Assembly (NCBI GenBank): GCA_005883295.1
Contig: VAWV01000125.1
Coordinates: forward strand, 1 to 10,400
Reading direction: 5' to 3'
DNA: 10,400 nt
Source: Actinomycetota bacterium
GTDB lineage: Bacteria; Actinomycetota; Thermoleophilia; Solirubrobacterales; Thermoleophilaceae
Positions 5,582 to 10,400 of the stretch are shown here, one piece after another. Under the pieces are notes generated by a model, which did not search any database, was not told the origin of the DNA, and worked only from the letters and a program-made list of their open reading frames with translations. A program made the position numbers and the translations under genes. Numbering within the stretch: the first letter of the stretch is position 1; each line of letters begins with the position of its first letter.

Positions 5582-6676
5582 GTGGAGGCCGCTTCCATAA
5601 CCGGGAAGCCACTCGCGGCCACGACGCCGGTGGCCGCGGTGCGCGCGTTCCTTGGCCGCTACGGGCTGATCATCCTCCTCGCGGCCGGGCCGGTCTATTT
5701 CGCGATCCACGACCTCCTCCAGCCGAGCCACAGCCTCGTGAAGCTCGGCAACGTGCTGGTTGCCGGGATCTCGAACGGCGCGATCTGGGCGCTGGTCGCG
5801 GTCGGCTACACGCTCGTCTACGGGATCATCGAGCTGATCAACTTCGCCCACGGCGACCTCTTCATGATCGGGTCGTTCGTGGGCTACGGCATGTTCGGCA
5901 CGCTCGGCCTGACGCTGACCACGGGCACGCTGGGCCTGGTCGGCGGCCTGGTGGTGACGCTGATCGTGTGCATGCTCGTGTGCGCCTCGATCAATGTGAT
6001 GATCGAGCGAGTGGGGTACCGGCCATTGCGCAACGCGCCCAAGCTCGCACCCCTGATCACCGCGGTCGGCTTCTCGTTCATCCTCCAGAACGTCGGCGAG
6101 CTCTGGCTCGGCGGCTCCCAGCACGGGGTCACCGACCTCATCCGCGGCTCGACTCACGTCATCAACCTCGGCGGGGTCACGATCGACCGGCAGGACATCC
6201 TCGCGGTGGGCCTCACGGTCCCCCTCGTTCTCGTGATGACGACATTCATCTCCCAGAGCCGGCTGGGCAAGGCCATGCGCGCCACGGCACAGGACCCGGA
6301 GGCCGCGCGCCTCATGGGGATCAACGTGGACACCACGATCTCACTGACCTTCCTGATAGGTGGCCTGCTGGCCGGCGCCGGCGGGCTGATCTACGCCCTG
6401 TACCAGACCAACATCTGGTTCTTCCAGGGCTTCCGCGCCGGGCTCATCGCGTTCACCGCGGCGGTGATGGGCGGCATCGGCAACGTGCGGGGCGCCGTGC
6501 TGGGCGGCTTCATCATCGGGATCATCCAGCAGCTCTCCGACAACCGGATCCACGAGGTGCTGGGCAAGAACTTCGGCTCCGAGTGGACGAACGTGGTCGT
6601 GTTCGCGTACCTGATCCTGATCATGGTGTTCCGGCCCCAGGGGCTCATCGGCGAGGAGACGAGGGAGGCCGGCTGA
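5582..6676 (+). CDS. livH: Branched-chain amino acid-type ABC transporter permease LivH
   Basis: LivH is one of the two membrane permeases of a HAAT-family importer (BPD_transp_2). The 364-residue protein is strongly hydrophobic. It has a first membrane segment at about residues 27-43, then AGISNGAIWALVAVGYTLVYGIIELINFAHGDLFMIG, the hallmark region, given here split at its motifs GYTLVYG and INFAHGD. SRLGKAMRATAQDPEAARLMGI follows from residue 226 as the cytoplasmic loop that contacts the ATPase (key residues Arg232, Asp236, Ala239 and Gly243 by position), and AAVMGGIGNVRGAVLGG and MVFRPQGL near the C-terminus. It is about 55 residues longer than E. coli LivH, mostly at the N-terminus. It would pair with the LivM encoded next, whose ATG comes one base after the livH stop. 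Confidence 0.93.
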   Translation: MEAASITGKPLAATTPVAAVRAFLGRYGLIILLAAGPVYFAIHDLLQPSHSLVKLGNVLVAGISNGAIWALVAVGYTLVYGIIELINFAHGDLFMIGSFVGYGMFGTLGLTLTTGTLGLVGGLVVTLIVCMLVCASINVMIERVGYRPLRNAPKLAPLITAVGFSFILQNVGELWLGGSQHGVTDLIRGSTHVINLGGVTIDRQDILAVGLTVPLVLVMTTFISQSRLGKAMRATAQDPEAARLMGINVDTTISLTFLIGGLLAGAGGLIYALYQTNIWFFQGFRAGLIAFTAAVMGGIGNVRGAVLGGFIIGIIQQLSDNRIHEVLGKNFGSEWTNVVVFAYLILIMVFRPQGLIGEETREAG

Positions 6677-6677
6677 G

Positions 6678-7856
6678 ATGGCGGCCCTGACGGGGATGCG
6701 CGACACCTTGGCCGACTTCCGTCGCAGGCGCTGGTCGGGGCTTGCGATCGCCGCGGCGGTATTCGCGATCGCCTGGTTCCTGCCGTACCTGTACGGCCCG
6801 CTCTCGAGCACGCTCGACACCGCGATCTACGCCGTCGCGTACATCATCTTCGCGCTCGGCCTGAACATCGTCGTGGGGTTTGCGGGGCTGCTCGACCTGG
6901 GCTACGTGGCGTTCTACGCGATCGGCGCCTACTCGATCGGCTGGTTCGGCTCGGATTGGTTCACGGAGGCGATCAACGGCGGCAAGTCCGGGATCCACGT
7001 CGGTGTAAGCGGCCAGGCCGCGCACCTGCTGGGGATCCACCTCAACTTCATCCTGATCGTGATCGCGGCGATGATCCTGACGTCGATCGCCGGGGCGATC
7101 ATCGGGCTGCCGACGCTGCGCCTGCGCGGCGACTACATCGCGATCGTCACGCTCGCCTTCGGCGAGATCGCGGGCACGGTCGCCCTCAACGGCGACGCGA
7201 TCCACATCGGCAAGTTCACGCTCACGGCCGGCCAGACGGCGATCTCGCCGGTCGACCAGCCGAACCTGTTCACCCAGTTCGACAACGCCCTCAACCTGCG
7301 GCCGTATTACTGGCTCGGTCTGGTGATGATCGCGATCGTGCTCGTGATCAACTTCTCGCTGCGCGACTCGCGCCTCGGGCGCGCGTGGATCGCGATCCGC
7401 GAGGACGAGGTGGCGGCGGCGAGCATGGGGGTGCCGCTGGTGCGCACAAAGCTGCTGGCCTACGCGATGGGCGCCGCGCTGGGTGGGTCTGCCGGCGCGT
7501 TCCTGGGGACGTACACGCAGGCCATCAACTCGACGCAGTTCCAGTTCTCGTTCTCGATCTTCGTGCTCGCCATGATCATCCTCGGCGGCCTGGGGAGCAT
7601 CTGGGGGACTGTGGTGGGCGCGATCGCCCTGTCGGTGATCAATCAACAGCTGATTCCGACCACGTTCCACACGGCACCTCACGATCTCTTCGGCCTCAAC
7701 TTCACCGCGTCCGAGATCTCGTTCGGGATCTTCGGCTTCCTGCTGGTGCTGATGATGATCGCCCGCCCGCAGGGCCTCGTACCCGAGCGGCGCAGGAAGC
7801 TCGAGCTGACCGAGGGCCTGGCGAGCGACGAGTCCCTCTACGAGGTGAGCGCATAG
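6678..7856 (+). CDS. livM: Branched-chain amino acid-type ABC transporter permease LivM
   Basis: LivM is the second permease, forming a heterodimer with LivH. It has 392 residues with ATG at 6678, one base after the livH stop, and GGAGG upstream within livH. Landmarks are an arginine-rich cytoplasmic start (RRRRW), ALGLNIVVGFAGLLDLG and YVAFYAIGAY, then LPTLRLRGDYIAIVTLAFGE, typical of LivM. The ATPase-contact loop SRLGRAWIAIREDEVAAASM starts at Ser231 and is followed by GVPLVRTKLLAYAMGA. FVLAMIILGGLGSIWG and ARPQGL lie toward the end. The C-terminus carries a charged cytoplasmic tail. The middle extracytoplasmic loop (around ISPVDQPNLF) is unremarkable for actinobacterial homologues as I recall them. 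Confidence 0.94.
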   Translation: MAALTGMRDTLADFRRRRWSGLAIAAAVFAIAWFLPYLYGPLSSTLDTAIYAVAYIIFALGLNIVVGFAGLLDLGYVAFYAIGAYSIGWFGSDWFTEAINGGKSGIHVGVSGQAAHLLGIHLNFILIVIAAMILTSIAGAIIGLPTLRLRGDYIAIVTLAFGEIAGTVALNGDAIHIGKFTLTAGQTAISPVDQPNLFTQFDNALNLRPYYWLGLVMIAIVLVINFSLRDSRLGRAWIAIREDEVAAASMGVPLVRTKLLAYAMGAALGGSAGAFLGTYTQAINSTQFQFSFSIFVLAMIILGGLGSIWGTVVGAIALSVINQQLIPTTFHTAPHDLFGLNFTASEISFGIFGFLLVLMMIARPQGLVPERRRKLELTEGLASDESLYEVSA

Positions 7857-7858
7857 CG

Positions 7859-8674
7859 ATGGAAGCGACAGCGGTCACCGAGAAGGCTCCGCCCGGCGGA
7901 CCCGCGCCGGCGATCCTCGAGGCGGCCGGAGTCTCGAAGATCTTCGGGGGCCTGGTGGCCGTGGACGGCGTGGGCTTCACGATCCCGGAGCGCTCGATCG
8001 TCTCGATCATCGGTCCGAACGGCGCGGGCAAGACGACTTTCTTCAACATGCTCACCGGGCTCTACAGACCCACCTTCGGGACGATCGCGTTCCATGGGCG
8101 CGACATCACGCGCAGGCGACCGGACCAGATCGTCTCGATGGGCATGGCGCGGACCTTCCAGAACATTCGCCTGTTCGCCACGATGACCGCGGTGGAGAAC
8201 GTGCTGGTGGGCCTGCACTCGCGCACCAGCGCCGGGATCTTCCGGTCGATACTGCGGCCCCCGAGCCAGCGTCGCGAGGAACGCGAGTCGCACGAGAAGG
8301 CGCGCGAGACCCTCCGCTACGTGGGGCTGCGCGAGGAGCACTTCGACGAGATCTCGATCAACCTCTCGTACGGCGACCAGCGCCGGCTCGAGGTGGCCCG
8401 CGCGCTCGCGTCGGATCCCAAGCTCCTGCTGCTCGACGAGCCCACCGCCGGCATGAACCCGGCCGAGTCCGCGCGGCTCACCGACTTCATGCGCAAGCTG
8501 CGCGACGAGCGCGGGATCACGATCCTCCTCATCGAGCACGACATGAAGGTCGTGATGGGCGTGTCCGAGCGGATCACGGTGCTCGACCACGGCGAGAAGA
8601 TCGCCGAGGGCTCCCCGGAGAAGGTCCGCAACGACCCGCGGGTGATCGAGGCCTACCTCGGAAAGCAGAGCTGA
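7859..8674 (+). CDS. livG: Branched-chain amino acid-type ABC transporter ATPase LivG
   Basis: LivG is one of two nucleotide-binding subunits that power the importer at the inner face of the membrane. It has 271 residues, with ATG two bases after the livM stop. After a proline- and alanine-rich start of about 18 residues come Walker A GPNGAGKTT (52-60, Lys58), a Q-loop in ARTFQNIRLF, the signature LSYGDQ (169-174), Walker B LLLLDEP (Asp193, catalytic Glu194) and the switch His227 in LLIEHDM. ARTFQN and the long segment before the signature are typical of LivG rather than LivF. The signature reads LSYGD rather than LSGGQ, which is usual for this subfamily. Its stop shares one base with the livF start (TGATG). 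Confidence 0.95.
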   Translation: MEATAVTEKAPPGGPAPAILEAAGVSKIFGGLVAVDGVGFTIPERSIVSIIGPNGAGKTTFFNMLTGLYRPTFGTIAFHGRDITRRRPDQIVSMGMARTFQNIRLFATMTAVENVLVGLHSRTSAGIFRSILRPPSQRREERESHEKARETLRYVGLREEHFDEISINLSYGDQRRLEVARALASDPKLLLLDEPTAGMNPAESARLTDFMRKLRDERGITILLIEHDMKVVMGVSERITVLDHGEKIAEGSPEKVRNDPRVIEAYLGKQS

Positions 8675-9384
8675 TGGCGCTCCTCGAGGTATCCGGCGTC
8701 CACACCTTCTACGGCAACATCGAGGCGCTGAAGGGGATCTCGCTGGAGGTCGAGAAGGGCGAGATCGTCACGCTGATCGGCTCGAACGGGGCGGGCAAGT
8801 CCACAACGCTCCGCTCGATCTCCGGGCTCACTCCGCCAAGGGAGGGCTCGATCCGCTTCGACGGGAAGGAGATCGGCGAGACACCGCCGCAGGAGATCGT
8901 CCAGCGCGGCATCTCGCTCTCGCCCGAGGGCCGCCATATCTTCCCGCGCATGACCGTCCGCGAGAACCTCGACTTGGGCGCCTACCTGCGCAAGGACTCG
9001 AACGGCGTCGGCCAGGACATGCAGCGCGTCTTCGAGCTGTTCCCGCGGCTCAAGGAGCGCGAGAAGCAGAAGGCCGGCACGATGTCCGGCGGCGAGCAGC
9101 AGATGCTGGCGATCGGGCGCGCGCTGATGGCCAGCCCAAAGCTGCTGCTGCTCGACGAGCCGGGCATGGGGCTCGCCCCGATCCTCGTCGAGCGGATCTA
9201 CGAGACCATCGAGGAGATCAACCGACAGGGCACCACGATCCTGCTGGTCGAGCAGAACGCGAACTTCGCGCTCGAGGTCGCCGCGCGCGGCTACGTGCTC
9301 GAGACGGGGACGGTGGCGCTGACCGACCGCTCGGACGCGCTGCGCCGGAACCCCGAGGTCCAGAGGGCGTACCTGGGCACATGA
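8674..9384 (+). CDS. livF: Branched-chain amino acid-type ABC transporter ATPase LivF
   Basis: LivF is the second ATPase subunit, pairing with LivG. It has 236 residues, the usual length. Motifs are FYGNIEALKGISLEV at the N-terminus, Walker A GSNGAGKST (36-44, Lys42), the signature MSGGEQQ (137-143), Walker B LLLLDEP (Asp161, Glu162), then GMGLAPILVE, where SLGLAP is more common, and LLVEQNA at the switch position. Gln in place of the switch His is normal in LivF. The start overlaps the livG stop by one base, and the stop overlaps the next start as ATGA. The whole transporter cassette is therefore tightly coupled in translation. Confidence 0.95.
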   Translation: MALLEVSGVHTFYGNIEALKGISLEVEKGEIVTLIGSNGAGKSTTLRSISGLTPPREGSIRFDGKEIGETPPQEIVQRGISLSPEGRHIFPRMTVRENLDLGAYLRKDSNGVGQDMQRVFELFPRLKEREKQKAGTMSGGEQQMLAIGRALMASPKLLLLDEPGMGLAPILVERIYETIEEINRQGTTILLVEQNANFALEVAARGYVLETGTVALTDRSDALRRNPEVQRAYLGT

Positions 9385-9656
9385 CGCTCCCGATCGCGCT
9401 CATCGGCGCCAAGGCGCTCTACCTGCTCTACGCGTGGCTGATCGGATGCATCGTCGCCTCCTGGCTGTCGGACCGGAAGGGCTACGGGGAGCGCCCAGGG
9501 CTCGCCATCGTGGCGGTGCTCGTGTGGCTGGTCGTGCCCGCGAAGCGCGACTCGAAGTGGAAGCTCCAGGGCCCGCTTCCCTTCGGGCGCGGTGGGCAGA
9601 CCGTTGCGGAGGCGCGCGCCCGCGGCGTGAGAGATCAGCACTCTCAAGACCGGTAG
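9381..9656 (+). CDS. Small two-segment membrane protein of unknown function
   Basis: This 91-residue protein starts at ATG 9381 inside the livF stop (ATGA) and ends at TAG 9654-9656. It has two hydrophobic stretches (about residues 3-29 and 39-54), separated by the charged turn SDRKGYGERPG. The tail is polar and basic and contains KWKLQGPLPFGRGG. By the positive-inside rule, both the turn and the tail carry basic residues, so topology is uncertain. The overlaps on both sides make it a real member of the liv transcript. I do not recognise a named family. It could be an accessory membrane component or simply a conserved hitchhiker. A 6-bp stem, TGAGAG/CTCTCA (9628-9646), lies near its 3' end just before the next start. 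Confidence 0.8.
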   Translation: MTLPIALIGAKALYLLYAWLIGCIVASWLSDRKGYGERPGLAIVAVLVWLVVPAKRDSKWKLQGPLPFGRGGQTVAEARARGVRDQHSQDR

Positions 9657-10342
9657 TGCGCAGGGGGTTCGCGTTCCTGGGTTGCCTGGGAGCGCTCGCG
9701 GGATGCGGCACGACCCATCACGCCTCACCGCGCGAGGTCCGGCTGCCGGCCGCGCGGCCGCATGAGCTCACCCCGCCGCCGATCGTCGCGCGGCCGATCC
9801 CGTTCGGCGCGCGCCGCCGGCGGGAGACGGCCGCCTACGCCGAACGCCACTACGGTGTGTCGACCTACCGTCTCAGCGCCCCGCACGTGGTAGTGGAGCA
9901 CTACACCGGCACGGGGACCTTCGCGCGGGCGTACGCGATGTTCGCGCCCGATCGCCGGGACCCCGAGCTCCACGAGCTGCCGGGCATCTGCGCGCACTTC
10001 GTCGTCGACCGCGACGGGACGATCTACCGGCTCGTGCCGGTCTCGCTCATGTGCCGCCACACGGTCGGTCTCAACTACACGGCGATCGGAATCGAGCACG
10101 TGGGTACGACCGACGCACAGATCCTGGGCGACCGCCGCCAGCTCGACGCGTCGCTCGAGCTCACCCGCTGGCTTCGCTGCCGGTTCGGCATTCCCGTGCG
10201 CGACGTGATCGGTCACAACGAGAGTCTCGCTTCGCCCTACCACCGGGAACGCGTCGCCCCGCTGCGCAGGCAGACGCACGAGGACTGGAAGCGCGCCGAC
10301 ATGGACGTCTACCGTGCGAGGCTCAGGCGGCTCGGCTGCTAG
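9656..10342 (+). CDS. N-acetylmuramoyl-L-alanine amidase-like lipoprotein (Amidase_2 / PGRP fold)
   Basis: The predicted enzyme cleaves the bond between N-acetylmuramic acid and L-alanine in peptidoglycan or muropeptides, outside the membrane. GTG at 9656 shares a base with the previous stop and gives 228 residues with a short signal peptide and lipobox LAGC (Cys17); the longer ORF lacks a signal. Amidase_2 features are VVVEHYTGTG (His82), ICAHFVVDRDGTIYRLVP, HTVGLNYTAIGIEHVG (Glu147, His148) and VIGHNESLASPYHRERV (His187, His196). His82 and His187 probably bind zinc. His196 may be the third ligand, where relatives often have Cys or Asp. The tail is short and has no recognisable wall-binding domain. 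Its place after livF suggests a link between wall turnover and uptake. It could instead have lost catalysis and serve as a binding protein. Confidence 0.85.
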   Translation: MRRGFAFLGCLGALAGCGTTHHASPREVRLPAARPHELTPPPIVARPIPFGARRRRETAAYAERHYGVSTYRLSAPHVVVEHYTGTGTFARAYAMFAPDRRDPELHELPGICAHFVVDRDGTIYRLVPVSLMCRHTVGLNYTAIGIEHVGTTDAQILGDRRQLDASLELTRWLRCRFGIPVRDVIGHNESLASPYHRERVAPLRRQTHEDWKRADMDVYRARLRRLGC

Positions 10343-10400
10343 CCGCCCGGAGCGCATCCTCCAGATCGGGGCGCTTCCACGCGTAGCCGAGCTCGCGGAG
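10323..10400 (-). CDS. Possible C-terminal end of a minus-strand gene entering from the right edge
   Basis: On the minus strand a frame is open from base 10400 and ends in TGA at 10325-10323, giving 25 visible residues: LRELGYAWKRPDLEDALRAA and a short SSRAA tail. The charge pattern and amphipathic DLEDALRAA look like a real protein end. It resembles the tail of extended short-chain epimerases or dehydrogenases, but the fragment is too short to assign. It would converge with the amidase gene and overlap it by 20 bases. A chance open frame in GC-rich DNA is quite possible. Confidence 0.4.
   Translation of the reverse strand, partial: LRELGYAWKRPDLEDALRAASSRAA

Noticed and set aside
6645..7682. 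345-codon minus-strand frame opposite livM, with similar ones opposite livH and livG
   Set aside because: It is an Arg/Asp/His-rich antisense translation of hydrophobic permease codons, a known GC-rich artefact.
9241..9260. LivF has Gln where many ABC ATPases have the switch His
   Set aside because: LLVEQNA is the normal LivF form, so this is not a defect.
1..10400. CRISPR arrays, tRNA or rRNA genes, insertion sequences, attachment sites
   Set aside because: I saw no regularly spaced repeats, no tRNA-like cloverleaf, no transposase motif and no flanking direct repeats. I could not run a covariance-model or database search.

Overview
The window is very GC-rich, densely packed and free of mobile elements. 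Gene density, GTG/TTG starts, four-base start/stop overlaps, a PfkA of the GGEGT/PKTIDND type and liv-type solute-binding lipoproteins with a YYPTG(K/R)-like motif all suggest a high-GC actinobacterium. My best guess is the Thermoleophilia (Solirubrobacterales-like). That placement is inference; no rRNA or other marker is present.

Left part (1-1877, + strand): the end of a tryptophan operon. It holds trpB (5' end outside the window), then trpA overlapping it by four bases, then an untracked 54-residue membrane protein 12 bases after trpA. A 171-base gap between convergent genes (1878-2048) follows. It carries three inverted repeats, two of them long and perfect.

Middle (2049-4164): pfkA lies on the minus strand and starts head-to-head with a solute-binding lipoprotein gene on the plus strand. 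Their start codons lie in one shared palindrome, ATGCGCAT. PfkA appears to lack about 25-30 residues that normally carry ATP-phosphate-contacting arginines. The lipoprotein is a divergent paralogue of the next gene's product. It is almost free of lysine, has lost four cysteines, and has a contracted C-terminal lobe.

Right part (4184-10342, + strand): a complete branched-chain-amino-acid-type (HAAT family) ABC importer operon. The order is solute-binding lipoprotein, livH, livM, livG, livF, with a plausible promoter and a strong ribosome-binding site before the first gene. The chain continues by stop/start overlaps into a 91-residue two-segment membrane protein and a zinc-amidase-like lipoprotein (Amidase_2 fold). 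This suggests that amino acid or peptide uptake and cell-wall turnover are expressed together. A minus-strand gene probably enters from the right edge.

No clearly new defence or mobile system is visible. The main points for a second look are the pfkA deletion, the shared palindromic start, the degenerate-looking paralogous binding protein, the inverted repeats, and the amidase and small membrane protein attached to the liv operon.
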